This document shows positions 40,970 to 50,390 of a stretch of DNA of 64,000 nucleotides, piece after piece. This DNA is from Alkalihalobacterium chitinilyticum. Its GTDB lineage: Bacteria > Bacillota > Bacilli > Bacillales > Bacillaceae_F. Both the position numbers and the translations under genes were made by a program. Under the pieces are notes generated by a model, which searched no databases, had not been told where the DNA came from, and worked only from the letters and a program-made list of their open reading frames with translations. Where the stretch lies: assembly GCF_029028005.1 (NCBI RefSeq), contig NZ_JAOTPO010000003.1, positions 124,001 to 188,000 on the forward strand, read 5' to 3'. Every line of letters begins with the position of its first letter. Within the stretch, counting starts at the first letter, position 1.

Positions 40970-41123
40970 CTTCAACATCGTGTCTAGGTGTCGAAGTTAA
41001 GTCATAGGAGAAAGCCTGACTTTGATAGTCCGATAAATTAGACCGGCGTCCATCTAATTCAAAATACGATGTCTTAGTCTTAGGTCAAACTAGCGTCGCC
41101 AATTTCTTCACTTCCATCCTATG
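40970..41123 (-). ncRNA. Candidate structured leader RNA upstream of cotE
   Basis: Read on the minus strand, CATAGGA (41123-41117) pairs with TCCTATG (41009-41003) and encloses AATTAGA/TCTAATT (41059-41053 with 41042-41036, 10-base loop), GACT/AGTC (41030-41018) and a weaker 5' hairpin, giving a multibranch layout. A further stem of 8 pairs (40996-40989 with 40977-40970, one G-U) lies between it and the cotE ribosome site. It does not match a riboswitch class that I can recall. A UGA-interrupted reading frame covers the same bases (40935-41111), so the two readings compete. Confidence 0.4.
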
Positions 41124-41420
41124 CAGGGCGAATAACCATTGTGCCAAAAAAATTAATTTCTTCTTGTAGAAAGAGACGATAATTTCAATACATAATCTAT
41201 AAAACGATATGAGGCAAACCTTACAATTATGTTCCCTTTTCTAGATTTGATTAAATTATTTTTTGGGCAGTTTTTCATTGATTAATATAGAGTATTCACA
41301 TGCAGCAGAATACATGAAAGAATTATTAAACTTTCTTTCTTGGAACTATTTAACGATAGTATGTAGCTTTAATTCCGTCAGTACAGCTATGAATTTATTT
41401 ACATACAGATCTACTAAAAA

Positions 41421-41452
41421 AAGAAGCCTCTCTTAATTAGAGTAGGCTTCTT
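41421..41452 (-). terminator. Terminator of miaB-ricA
   Basis: AAGAAGCCT / AGGCTTCTT with an inner CTCT/AGAG, followed by TTTTTTAG on the minus strand, 9 bases after the ricA stop. Confidence 0.8.
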
Positions 41453-41461
41453 GATAGGTCC

Positions 41462-41893
41462 TTAGCTTTTGCATCCACCTGAACTGAATGGACTTTTCGT
41501 CGTTGTCCCTTTTAATAGATCTCCATCCATTGACTTAATAATTTCATCTGTCACCGTATTAGAAATCGTTGATGATACAAGTTGAAGAATATCATTAACT
41601 TCCATTTGACTGCTTGTAAATTCTTGTACTAACGGAATTTGATCTAACTCTTCTTGATAAGCATCAATTTTAGCTTCTGCTTTTTTTAGGGCCTCTATTT
41701 TACCATAATGTTGTAGGTTAACAGCCTCTTTTTGTGTACGCTTGATTTTAGCCATTAATTCTTGAACTTTTACATTTTCATTAATTTGCTTTTCGGCTTT
41801 CTTAAAGAAATCTACTTCTTCTGTTTCAGCAATCATTTTTGCCAGTTCTGTTGCTTTCTCAACAATTTCTCTTTTCGTATACATTTTTTCCAT
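41462..41893 (-). CDS. ricA: RicA (YmcA), RicAFT complex subunit
   Basis: 143 residues, YlbF/YmcA family: coiled helical protein with EIVEKATELAKMIAETEEVDFFK at the start and a C-terminal cysteine in GGCKS. With RicF and RicT it binds Fe-S clusters and RNase Y, steering mRNA processing, biofilm formation and sporulation. Its ATG overlaps the miaB stop codon, so translation is coupled. Confidence 0.93.
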   Translation of the reverse strand: MEKMYTKREIVEKATELAKMIAETEEVDFFKKAEKQINENVKVQELMAKIKRTQKEAVNLQHYGKIEALKKAEAKIDAYQEELDQIPLVQEFTSSQMEVNDILQLVSSTISNTVTDEIIKSMDGDLLKGTTTKSPFSSGGCKS

Positions 41894-43506
41894 TATTCCT
41901 TCACCTCTGCTAATTCAACCATTTCTCCATCTAACGACCACGTTTTAGCATCTGTCACTTTTACATAGACGATGTTGCCGATAACTGACTCCGGCCCTTT
42001 AAAGTTCACAAGACGATTAGTTCGTGTACGACCTGATAAAATCTCTGGATTCTTCTTACTTTCTCCTTCAACTAAAACTTCGACCACTTTATCTTGATAA
42101 TCTAAGTTTCTCTTAGCTGAAATTTCATTAATTAAAGCATTTAAACGAGCTAGTCTCTCTTTTTTAACTTCCATTGGAACATTATCAACCATTTTAGCGG
42201 CAGGTGTACCTTCACGTGGCGAGTAGATGTACGTAAACGCACTGTCAAACTCAATTTCACGTACTAATGAAAGTGTATCTTCAAACTGCTCTTCGGTTTC
42301 GTTTGGAAAACCAACGATTAAATCAGTCGTAAAAGATGCATTTGGAATCGCTTCTTTTATTTTACCAGCTAACACTAAATATTGCTCACGTGAATACTTA
42401 CGTGCCATTAATTTTAGAATTTCTGAATTTCCGTGTTGCACCGGTAAATGGATATGCTCAACTAAGTTCCCACCTTTAGCAAGAACTTCAATTAAATGAT
42501 CATCAAAGTCTCTCGGGTGACTTGTCGTGAAGCGAATTCTTGGAATGTCAATTTTACGGAGTTCATCCATTAAATCTCCAAGTCCATAATCTATTCCTTC
42601 GATATCTTTACCGTATGCATTTACGTTCTGACCAAGCAAAGTCACTTCTTTGTAGCCTAGGCGAGCTAACTCACGTACTTCTGCAATAATATCCTCAGGA
42701 AGGCGGCTACGTTCCTTTCCTCGCGTATAAGGGACGATACAATACGTACAGAACTTGTCACAGCCATACATAATATTTACCCACGCTTGAGTATTACCTT
42801 GACGCTTACGTGGCATATTTTCAACAATATCGCCTTCTTTTGACCAAACTTCAACAACCATTTCCTTACCAAAGATCGCATCTTTTAATAATTGTGGTAA
42901 GCGGTGAATATTGTGAGTTCCAAAAATCAGGTCAATGTGCTGATGCTTCTGCATAATACGGTTTACTACGCCTTCTTCTTGTGACATACAGCCACATACT
43001 GCTAAGATTAATTCTGGTCTTTCTCTTTTTAGAGGCTTTAAATTACCAATTTCACCAAACACTTTGTTTTCTGCATTTTCACGGATCGCACAAGTGTTTA
43101 AAATAATGATATCTGCTATATTTGTATCTTCTGTTTCTGTAAATCCTAGCTCTAATAGCATCCCTGCCATGTTTTCTGTATCATGGTAGTTCATTTGACA
43201 GCCGTATGTGCGAATTAAGAAAGATTTTCCTTTACCAATTTCTTTCATATCTTCAGGAATGTTAAAGTCATAATGAACTTGAACATCTTCCTTACCGCGA
43301 CGCTTACCTTTTGAATAATCCGGTTGATCGTTAATCAGAATACTACGGCCACTAATTTTCATTACTTTTTTACCATCTTCTCTCTCTGTCACTTTAGCAT
43401 TAGAGAAGTCGAAATATTTACTATAGTCTTTAGAACTGTTTCCACTAGAGGATTTTACGTCCTGTGTGGAAACCTTTTTGCTTTTGTTGTTATTATTTTC
43501 ATTCAT
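41893..43506 (-). CDS. miaB: tRNA methylthiotransferase MiaB
   Basis: About 537 residues. A Lys/Ser/Asn-rich N-terminal extension (first ~60 residues, as in Bacillus) precedes the UPF0004 domain with cysteines in [18 protein letters not shown] and VCGCMSQ, then the radical-SAM cluster site GCDKFCTYC and a TRAM domain. It converts i6A37 to ms2i6A in tRNA. The ATG at 43506 follows AAAGGAG by 9 bases; a codon at 43527 overlaps that site. Operon miaB-ricA. Confidence 0.96.
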   Translation of the reverse strand: MNENNNNKSKKVSTQDVKSSSGNSSKDYSKYFDFSNAKVTEREDGKKVMKISGRSILINDQPDYSKGKRRGKEDVQVHYDFNIPEDMKEIGKGKSFLIRTYGCQMNYHDTENMAGMLLELGFTETEDTNIADIIILNTCAIRENAENKVFGEIGNLKPLKRERPELILAVCGCMSQEEGVVNRIMQKHQHIDLIFGTHNIHRLPQLLKDAIFGKEMVVEVWSKEGDIVENMPRKRQGNTQAWVNIMYGCDKFCTYCIVPYTRGKERSRLPEDIIAEVRELARLGYKEVTLLGQNVNAYGKDIEGIDYGLGDLMDELRKIDIPRIRFTTSHPRDFDDHLIEVLAKGGNLVEHIHLPVQHGNSEILKLMARKYSREQYLVLAGKIKEAIPNASFTTDLIVGFPNETEEQFEDTLSLVREIEFDSAFTYIYSPREGTPAAKMVDNVPMEVKKERLARLNALINEISAKRNLDYQDKVVEVLVEGESKKNPEILSGRTRTNRLVNFKGPESVIGNIVYVKVTDAKTWSLDGEMVELAEVKE

Positions 43507-43710
43507 AATATATAGCTCCTTTCTCATATTTTAGAGAAATATAATGAGACGTACAAAATAATATTATATACGCTTCTATCATTCTACACAACATTTCATA
43601 TGAATAACCCTTGAAGAACTAATGAAACTTTATGGCTTAAGATAGAATCATAAAATCTATGTCTTTTATTTAAAACACAATGGCAGACTGTCTTTAGATC
43701 GATAATAAAA

Positions 43711-43740
43711 AAGATGCATCCTAAAGACTAGATGCACCTT
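43711..43740 (-). terminator. Terminator of the Usp gene
   Basis: TGCATC / GATGCA stem extended by AAG/CTT across a bulge, followed on the minus strand by TTTTTTATT. Confidence 0.65.
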
Positions 43741-43753
43741 ATAAATTCTTTAT

Positions 43754-44185
43754 TTATTTAGCTACAAGTACCGGACAGTGTGCATGTTGTACAACATTAT
43801 GGCTTACACTGCCTAAGACAATTTCTTTAATTGTACTAAGCCCTCTGCTTCCAATTACAATCAGGTCGACATCTTTCTTTTTCGAATACTCGATGATCAT
43901 TTCTGCAGGATTACCATTTAATACGACATAGTCTTTGGGGTTTTTTAACTCCTCCATGACGGATTTTGCATCATCTAATGTTTTTTTAATCTTTTCCTTC
44001 TGGTTTTCCAAAAGCATTTCATAAACGCCAAATTCACTTCCTAAGTATTTCGGATTTAATACATAGAGAACGTTAACTTCAATTCTGTCATCTTGTTTTG
44101 CTAAAGCTTTTGCCATTTCTAATGCTTTCTTTCCTAAAGAAGAACCATCATATGCAACAACTATACGGGAATAAAAACTAAACAC
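43754..44185 (-). CDS. Universal stress protein (UspA family)
   Basis: 143 residues, single Usp domain of the ATP-binding type: IVVAYDGSSLGKKAL at the start and GSRGLSTIKEIVLGSVS near the end, matching G-2x-G-9x-G(S/T). It starts with GTG after GGGGAG. Role in stress survival inferred from family. It lies between korB and miaB with terminators on both sides, so it is a separate unit. Confidence 0.9.
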   Translation of the reverse strand: MFSFYSRIVVAYDGSSLGKKALEMAKALAKQDDRIEVNVLYVLNPKYLGSEFGVYEMLLENQKEKIKKTLDDAKSVMEELKNPKDYVVLNGNPAEMIIEYSKKKDVDLIVIGSRGLSTIKEIVLGSVSHNVVQHAHCPVLVAK

Positions 44186-44316
44186 CTTTCATCTCCCCCA
44201 ATACGATTAATCTGTTACATTCTTAATTTTAACACTAAAGGAAAGAAATCCATCAAAATATTTTAACAATTTTCTGAAATTTATATAAATTCTCTTTTTA
44301 CTATGATACAATTATG

Positions 44317-44348
44317 AAAAAGACGCCCAATTCCATTGGACGTCTTTT
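44317..44348 (-). terminator. Terminator of korA-korB
   Basis: AGACG-C-CCAAT and ATTGG-A-CGTCT pair around a 3-base loop with A/T tracts, 15 bases after the korB stop. Confidence 0.8.
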
Positions 44349-44363
44349 CCTAATTATATTAAA

Positions 44364-45230
44364 TTACATGAATTCAGCCATTAACTGATTGAATTTCTCT
44401 TCATCAAGTTTTAGGTCTTGTTTAGAAAGACCATTTTCGTCGTAACCAGCAACTAGTTCTTGGTACGATTTCTTTTCTTTGTCTTGGTAGATAAGACCTG
44501 TAACTAGACCATTATTTTCCATCAACGTTTGCATCGCTTGCATACGATTAGACGAATCGTAACCTTCAATTGCAGACAGGCTAGTTAGGTTATCTTTAAA
44601 CCAGTCATATGTGTTAACTTTATTAAATGTAACACAAGGACTAAATACGTTGATTAATGAGAAACCTTTATGGTTAATCCCTTGTTCAATTAAAGATGTT
44701 AGTTCTTTAAGGTCACTTGAGAAGCTTTGTGCAACAAAAGTTGCTCCTGCAGTTAGAGCTGTTTCCATTACGTTTAACGCAGACTCAATTGAACCACCTG
44801 GAGTACTCTTTGTTTTAAAGCCCATTTCACTACGAGGTGATGTTTGACCTTTTGTTAAACCGTAAATTTGGTTATCCATTACGATATACGTAATGTCGAT
44901 GTTACGACGAATAGCATGAACTGTATGCCCCATACCGATCGCAAATCCATCACCGTCTCCACCTGAAGCGATAACTGTTAAATCACGATTTGCCATTTTT
45001 ACACCTTGTGCAATTGGTAAAGCACGGCCATGGACACCATGGAAACCATATGAGTTAATGTAACCCGAGATACGACCAGAACAGCCAATACCTGAAACAA
45101 CAGCAAGACTATCTGGCTCTAATCCAGCATTTGCAGCGGCACGTTGGATAGCTGCCTGTACCGAGAAATCCCCACACCCTGGACACCAGTTAGGCTTTAC
45201 TTTGTTACGAAAGTCTTTAAATGTTGCCAT
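44364..45230 (-). CDS. korB: 2-oxoacid:ferredoxin oxidoreductase beta subunit
   Basis: 288 residues. NWCPGCGDFSVQAAI near the start and the TPP/Mg motif GDGDGFAIGMGH with MDNQIYGLTKGQ are diagnostic. With KorA it makes acyl-CoA from a 2-oxoacid (2-oxoglutarate or pyruvate) and passes electrons to ferredoxin. The substrate cannot be fixed from sequence alone. It begins one base after korA ends. Confidence 0.93.
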   Translation of the reverse strand: MATFKDFRNKVKPNWCPGCGDFSVQAAIQRAAANAGLEPDSLAVVSGIGCSGRISGYINSYGFHGVHGRALPIAQGVKMANRDLTVIASGGDGDGFAIGMGHTVHAIRRNIDITYIVMDNQIYGLTKGQTSPRSEMGFKTKSTPGGSIESALNVMETALTAGATFVAQSFSSDLKELTSLIEQGINHKGFSLINVFSPCVTFNKVNTYDWFKDNLTSLSAIEGYDSSNRMQAMQTLMENNGLVTGLIYQDKEKKSYQELVAGYDENGLSKQDLKLDEEKFNQLMAEFM

Positions 45231-46973
45231 TTAGACCAACTCCTTGCATTGTTTGTAGATATCTGATGGCAGGAATGGGTTACCGTCATATTTAAGCATA
45301 CTCTCAACATTTGTTCCGCCAACATTCATCTTAATAATACTTGCTAATTGTGCAGTTGCGTTATTTTCAATAACTACAACTTTCTTAGCACGATCCATTA
45401 ATGGCTTTAATTGTTCTGTCGGGAATGGGTGCAGTAAACGTACATGTGCATGGTTTACTTTAATTCCATCAGCTTCTAATCGTGGCATTGCTTCGTTAAT
45501 TGTTCCACGAGTAGAGTTAATACCAATAACTAATAGATCTGCTTCTTCATGTGGTGCATTCGTATATACCGGTGTATCGAAGCGGTCCGCCAACGTGTTT
45601 AATTTGCGTAATCGCTTGTCCATTTGTGCTACACGGTTTTCAGGGCTTTCAGATGGTTTCCCTGTTTCATCATGTTCAACCCCAGTTACGTGGTGAACAC
45701 CATTTTTCATTCCTGGAGCAACACGTGGTGATACTCCATCTTCAGTTACTAAGAAGCGTTTGAAGTACTCTCCATCTACACGCTCAGGTAACTCTTCATT
45801 TATATCAAACTTACCTCGGCGAATTTCAATCTTATTGTAATCTAATGGCTCGACTGTTTGCTTACCTAATGATAAAGCAAGGTCAGTTACAATAATGACA
45901 GGACATTGATACTCTTCAGCAATATTGAATGCTTCAATTGTATCGTAGAATGCCTCTTCTACTGTACTTGGAGTAATAACAACTTTCGGGATATCACCGT
46001 GAGTGTTATATACCATTGCCATTAAATCAGATTGTTCTTGCTTTGTTGGTAATCCAGTACTAGGACCCCCGCGTTGTGTGTCAACGAGTACTAATGGAAC
46101 TTCTGTAATACCAGAAAGACCAATCGCTTCTGCCATTAGTGATAAACCAGGACCAGCTGAAGCTGTTAGTGTACGAACACCAGCATAGTTGGCACCAATC
46201 GCCATCGTTACAGCAGCAATCTCATCTTCAGTTTGAATAACTGTTCCACCGAACTCAGGAAGCTTTTTGATTAAATATTCCATGATTTCTGATGCAGGAG
46301 TAATAGGGTATGCAGGCATGAAACGGCATCCTCCAGCAAGAGCACCCATCGCGATCGCATCATTCCCGATTAAGAACATACGTTTTTTCCCATCAGCTTT
46401 TTCTAATTGAAGAGACTCAATTTGACCACCAGCCTCTTTGTTGAAGAAGTCAGCACCAGCTTGAATAGCCTCCATGTTCTTTTCAACAACTGACATACCT
46501 TTTTTCTTAAAGATCTCTTCAACAACTTCACGGTAAGACTCTGCAGGTAAACCAAGGATAGCACTTGATGCACCAACTGCAACCATGTTCTTCATAAGAG
46601 AAGTTCCGAGTTCATTAGCAATTTCAGTAAATGGAACCGCATACAATGTCGCTTTAGAATCCTCTGCTAATGTAGGATTGAATTTAGCATCAGCAACAAC
46701 TACTCCACCTTCACGAAGTTCATGGTAGTTGACATCAATTGTTTCTTGGTCAAATGCTACTAAGATATCTAAGTCGTCTGAAATTGCATTAAGTTGCTTT
46801 GTGCTTACTCTGATTTTATTGTTCGTATGTCCACCTTTGATACGAGAAGAAAAGTGTCGATACCCGTACAAATAGTACCCTAAACGATTAAGTGCAATAG
46901 CAAAGATTTCTCCGGTACTTTCAATACCTTCCCCTTGCTGTCCTCCAACTTTCCAAGAAAGTTGATTGATCAT
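45231..46973 (-). CDS. korA: 2-oxoacid:ferredoxin oxidoreductase, fused gamma-alpha subunit
   Basis: 580 residues. The N-terminal gamma domain (MINQLSWKVGGQQGEGIEST, about 1-190) is fused to the alpha domain (FLIGNDAIAMGALAGGCRFMPAYPITPASEI onward, cited in part). No ferredoxin-like delta subunit is adjacent; this two-gene form is common in Bacillus. The ATG at 46973 has GGGG eight bases before it; the frame continues upstream without a ribosome site. It replaces the tdh-kbl genes that sit here in B. subtilis. Confidence 0.93.
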   Translation of the reverse strand: MINQLSWKVGGQQGEGIESTGEIFAIALNRLGYYLYGYRHFSSRIKGGHTNNKIRVSTKQLNAISDDLDILVAFDQETIDVNYHELREGGVVVADAKFNPTLAEDSKATLYAVPFTEIANELGTSLMKNMVAVGASSAILGLPAESYREVVEEIFKKKGMSVVEKNMEAIQAGADFFNKEAGGQIESLQLEKADGKKRMFLIGNDAIAMGALAGGCRFMPAYPITPASEIMEYLIKKLPEFGGTVIQTEDEIAAVTMAIGANYAGVRTLTASAGPGLSLMAEAIGLSGITEVPLVLVDTQRGGPSTGLPTKQEQSDLMAMVYNTHGDIPKVVITPSTVEEAFYDTIEAFNIAEEYQCPVIIVTDLALSLGKQTVEPLDYNKIEIRRGKFDINEELPERVDGEYFKRFLVTEDGVSPRVAPGMKNGVHHVTGVEHDETGKPSESPENRVAQMDKRLRKLNTLADRFDTPVYTNAPHEEADLLVIGINSTRGTINEAMPRLEADGIKVNHAHVRLLHPFPTEQLKPLMDRAKKVVVIENNATAQLASIIKMNVGGTNVESMLKYDGNPFLPSDIYKQCKELV

Positions 46974-47316
46974 TTTCTCCACCCCTTTGGCGTATTGAAT
47001 GAGAATGACTGTTTCCACTATGCATAGTAAATCCCTTTGTAAATTCACTAGGCTAACTTTGGGTAACTTACGTGCCATGCTCATGAATAATTATGTACTA
47101 AACGATTACAATAATAAATCTATCCATAAGAAAAAGCAAGACTTTAAAGGAAAATATTACGGAATAGTGAAAACGTATAAAATTTGTCAAAATGGATCGG
47201 AACATTTTCGTTCACGATCTTGACATAATTTTAACAAAAGTTGACTACCTACTTCAAAGGTTTTTATTACTTTTTTAAAATTTTTTTTTACAATCTTAAT
47301 AAATACACAAAAATAA
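46974..47316. other. korA upstream region without genes
   Basis: AT-rich, about 340 bases. I see no convincing gene; short plus-strand frames lack ribosome sites. It presumably contains the korA promoter, which I could not place with confidence. Confidence 0.5.
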
Positions 47317-47374
47317 GGCTAACTATAGCGTCTAGTTTCTCTTATTTGCATAGAGAAACTTTTGCAAGTTAGCC
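47317..47374. terminator. Nested double hairpin after spoVS
   Basis: GGCTAACT/AGTTAGCC (47317-47324 / 47367-47374) encloses a second stem AGTTTCTC/GAGAAACT. T-rich tails occur on both strands, so it can end spoVS on the minus strand and may act both ways. Confidence 0.7.
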
Positions 47375-47388
47375 CTTTTTTGAGCCTT

Positions 47389-47649
47389 TTATCTTGGCTC
47401 GATAATTAATTTTATCGCTGTTCTTTCTTCACCATCAATCTGAATATCTGTAAAAGCAGGAATGCAAACGAGATCAATACCACTTGGTGCAACAAACCCC
47501 CTGGCGATTGCAATCGCTTTAATTGACTGGTTTAGAGCACCAGCGCCAATTGCTTGAATTTCTGCTGCGCCTCGTTCTCTTATGACACCTGCCAGTGCTC
47601 CTGCTACAGAGTTAGGTGTAGATTTTGCTGAAACTTTTAATATCTCCAT
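47389..47649 (-). CDS. spoVS: Stage V sporulation protein S
   Basis: 86 residues, near-invariant family: MEILKVSAKSTPNSVAGALAG, GALNQSIKAIAIARGFVAP and a C-terminal IKLIIEPR. An Alba-like fold protein that affects sporulation and septation in B. subtilis. AAGGAGG precedes the ATG. Keeps its position downstream of ymdB. Confidence 0.98.
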   Translation of the reverse strand: MEILKVSAKSTPNSVAGALAGVIRERGAAEIQAIGAGALNQSIKAIAIARGFVAPSGIDLVCIPAFTDIQIDGEERTAIKLIIEPR

Positions 47650-47757
47650 TTCTTGTACCTCCTTAATGATGAAAATTGCCGCTTATTAAATATATTCCCG
47701 AAATATTCAAATATTCCTGCTAATAAGGAGGTGTTTTCGAAATATTCTCTCATTTTT

Positions 47758-48552
47758 TTATTCGAAGAATGGAGAATCCTCGTTGATTAATACACGATCG
47801 ATCGATTTTGCTCGACCACTTTTTTCGTCCACAGTAATTACGACACCATTTAATTGGTCCCTGCCATCAGCAACTTCAAATCGTACAGGGAGATTCGTCA
47901 AGAATTTGTTTAATACTGCTGAACGCTCCATCCCTAATATGCCGTCATATGGTCCAGTCATTCCAACATCTGTTATATAAGCTGTTCCCTTTGGTAATAC
48001 TCTTTGGTCAGCCGTTTGTACATGTGTGTGTGTTCCTACGACAGCTGTTACTTTTCCATCTAAATACCAACCCATTGCTTGTTTCTCACTCGTTGCTTCT
48101 GCATGAAAATCAACAAATATATATGGTGTTCTAGCTTTTACTTGCTCTAATATCTCATCAACTTTTCGGAAAGGGCAGTCGTTTGGAGGAAGAAATGTTC
48201 TTCCCATTAAGTTAATTACTACGACTTCGATGCTATTTATTTTAACAATTGTATAGCCCTGTCCTGGTGTTCCATCTGGATAATTAGCAGGACGTACTAA
48301 CGTCTTTGCGTCATCAATAAATTCAAAAATTTCACGATTATCCCATGAGTGGTTACCTAATGTCACTGCTTGAGCGCCAGCATCAAGGAAACCTTTATAT
48401 ATTTTCTGGGTAATACCTTTTCCACCTGCAGCATTTTCACCGTTTATAATCGAAATTTGTGGACGGTATTTTTTTTTCAATTTCGGTAAGTATTCTTTAA
48501 CCATGGCTCTACCTGGAGAACCGACTACATCTCCAACAAATAATATCTTCAT
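47758..48552 (-). CDS. ymdB: YmdB metallophosphodiesterase
   Basis: 264 residues. Metal-binding motifs: GDVVGSPGR at the start, NGENAAGGKG, GNHSWDNRE, DFHAEATSEKQ and GTHTHVQTAD. In B. subtilis it cleaves cyclic nucleotides and affects biofilm and nanotube development, and is encoded beside rny, as here. AAAGAGGC precedes the ATG. Confidence 0.95.
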   Translation of the reverse strand: MKILFVGDVVGSPGRAMVKEYLPKLKKKYRPQISIINGENAAGGKGITQKIYKGFLDAGAQAVTLGNHSWDNREIFEFIDDAKTLVRPANYPDGTPGQGYTIVKINSIEVVVINLMGRTFLPPNDCPFRKVDEILEQVKARTPYIFVDFHAEATSEKQAMGWYLDGKVTAVVGTHTHVQTADQRVLPKGTAYITDVGMTGPYDGILGMERSAVLNKFLTNLPVRFEVADGRDQLNGVVITVDEKSGRAKSIDRVLINEDSPFFE

Positions 48553-48650
48553 TTCGTGCCTCTTTTCTACAAACTTACTTACAAAGTATATGTACCATCA
48601 TATCTATAAATAATTATCAATGACAAGTTATTTAGTTAAATCTTAGAAAA

Positions 48651-48680
48651 AAAATAAAGTGGTTTTCACCACTTTATTTT
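48651..48680 (-). terminator. Terminator overlapping the rny stop codon
   Basis: AAAATAAAGTGG / CCACTTTATTTT perfect stem with T-rich tail on the minus strand. The 5' arm contains the rny stop codon. Confidence 0.8.
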
Positions 48681-50239
48681 GCGTACTCAACAGCCCTGGT
48701 TTCACGTATTACAGTAACACGAATATGCCCCGGGTAATCGAGATCTTCTTCAATTTTTTTCGTGATATCACGAGCCAGTTTGTAGGCTTGTGCGTCATCA
48801 ACAATATCAGGTTTTACCATTATTCTAACTTCTCGTCCAGCTTGAATTGCATAAGTCTTTTCAACACCTTCAAAAGACTCAGATATCTCTTCAAGTTTCT
48901 CTAATCGACGTATATACGTTTCTAGAGTTTCTCGTCTAGCACCAGGTCGTGCTGCACTTAACGCATCAGCAGCAGCTACGAGTGTGGCAATAATTGAAGT
49001 TGGTTCGGTATCACCATGGTGTGATGCAATACTATTAATTACAACTGGATGTTCCTTGTATTTCGTAGCAAGCTCTACACCAATTTCAACGTGGCTTCCT
49101 TCTACTTCGTGATCTATTGCTTTTCCAATATCATGGAGTAAGCCAGCACGACGAGCAAGTTGAACATCTTCACCAAGTTCAGCAGCCATCAGTCCAGCCA
49201 AGTAAGCTACTTCCATCGAGTGCTTCAAGACGTTTTGACCATAACTCGTTCTAAACTTTAATCGACCTAATATTTTAATAAGGTCTGGATGTAAGCCATG
49301 GATTCCCATTTCAAAGGTTGCTTGTTCACCGTATTCACGGATCGCCTCATCAACCTCGCGACGAGATTTATCTACCATTTCTTCAATACGAGCTGGATGA
49401 ATTCGTCCATCTTGAACAAGTTTCTCTAACGCTGTTCGGGCTATTTCTCTTCGAATCGGATCAAAGCCTGATAAGATTACTGCCTCAGGAGTATCATCAA
49501 TAATTAGATCAATACCTGTAAGCGTCTCTAAAGCGCGAATATTACGACCTTCCCTTCCTATGATGCGACCTTTCATTTCATCATTAGGAAGACTTACAAC
49601 AGAAACCGTTGTTTCTGCAACATGGTCTGCTGAGCACCTTTGAATAGCTAACGATAGAATTTCTCTCGCTTTCTTGTCAGCTTCTTCTTTCGCTTGTGTT
49701 AATCGATCTTTGACTAACACTGCCATTTCATGGGTAAGGTCTTGCTCAACTTCACGTCGAATAACTTCTTTCGCTTCATCTCGAGATAGTCCAGAAATCC
49801 GTTCGAGCTCAGTTTTCTGCTTATTCAAGATTTCCTCCACTTTGCTATCCATCTCTTCAATATGTCGTTGTTTTTTGGCGAGAGACTCCTCTCTCTTTTC
49901 TAATGATTCCTCTTTCTTATCTAGAGTTTCACTTTTACGGTCAAGGATCTCTTCTTTTTGAACCAAACGATTCTCTTGTTTTTGAATCTCATTTCTACGT
50001 TCACGAATGTCACGCTCAGCTTCTATGCGAAGTTTATGAACCTCGTCCTTAGCTTCAAGAACGGCTTCCTTCTTACTAGCTTCAGCTTCTCGTTTACCAT
50101 CTTCAACAATCTGTTTGGCAGCATGTTCCGCACTAGAAATTTTCGCTTCAGCAATGGATTTTCTAACAAGATATCCAACAACTGCACCAACACCTGCAGA
50201 GACAACAAGCAAAATGGAGATGATTAAGACGTTATCCAT
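48674..50239 (-). CDS. rny: Ribonuclease Y
   Basis: 521 residues. An N-terminal membrane anchor (about 5-25) is followed by a long coiled coil (about 30-180, Glu/Lys-rich), a KH domain ([15 protein letters not shown]) and an HD domain with [12 protein letters not shown]. Main endoribonuclease that starts mRNA decay in Bacillus, guided by the RicAFT complex (ricA is encoded about 7 kb away). AGGAGGTG precedes the ATG. Confidence 0.97.
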   Translation of the reverse strand: MDNVLIISILLVVSAGVGAVVGYLVRKSIAEAKISSAEHAAKQIVEDGKREAEASKKEAVLEAKDEVHKLRIEAERDIRERRNEIQKQENRLVQKEEILDRKSETLDKKEESLEKREESLAKKQRHIEEMDSKVEEILNKQKTELERISGLSRDEAKEVIRREVEQDLTHEMAVLVKDRLTQAKEEADKKAREILSLAIQRCSADHVAETTVSVVSLPNDEMKGRIIGREGRNIRALETLTGIDLIIDDTPEAVILSGFDPIRREIARTALEKLVQDGRIHPARIEEMVDKSRREVDEAIREYGEQATFEMGIHGLHPDLIKILGRLKFRTSYGQNVLKHSMEVAYLAGLMAAELGEDVQLARRAGLLHDIGKAIDHEVEGSHVEIGVELATKYKEHPVVINSIASHHGDTEPTSIIATLVAAADALSAARPGARRETLETYIRRLEKLEEISESFEGVEKTYAIQAGREVRIMVKPDIVDDAQAYKLARDITKKIEEDLDYPGHIRVTVIRETRAVEYAK

Positions 50240-50390
50240 GTAGTCACCTCCTCTTGCTATCTAATTGTTGGTTCCAAAAGTCATATTATCATTCGTTAAT
50301 TATCGTGCGTTAACTTACACACCTCATGAAGGAAACATGACATTTAAAATGCCGTATTCTCCTTAATTGTATAGTTGGATAATTTTGTTG

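Larger units (their letters stand above)
40910..41461. other. Gene-poor stretch between cotE and ricA (552 bases)
   Basis: It holds the structured-RNA/UGA-frame candidate on the minus strand next to cotE, then about 250 AT-rich bases with nothing recognisable, then the ricA terminator. Confidence 0.6.

Noticed and set aside
40910-40978. Longer CotE start at 40978
   Set aside because: No ribosome site there; the start at 40909 has GAGGAGGG and gives the normal CotE N-terminus.
41124-41160. TTTGGCACAATGGTTATT upstream of the cotE leader as a sigma-54 promoter
   Set aside because: The -24 part fits but the -12 TTGC element is absent.
46999-47223. 74-codon plus-strand frame upstream of korA
   Set aside because: No ribosome site or recognisable composition; its start overlaps the non-coding extension of korA.
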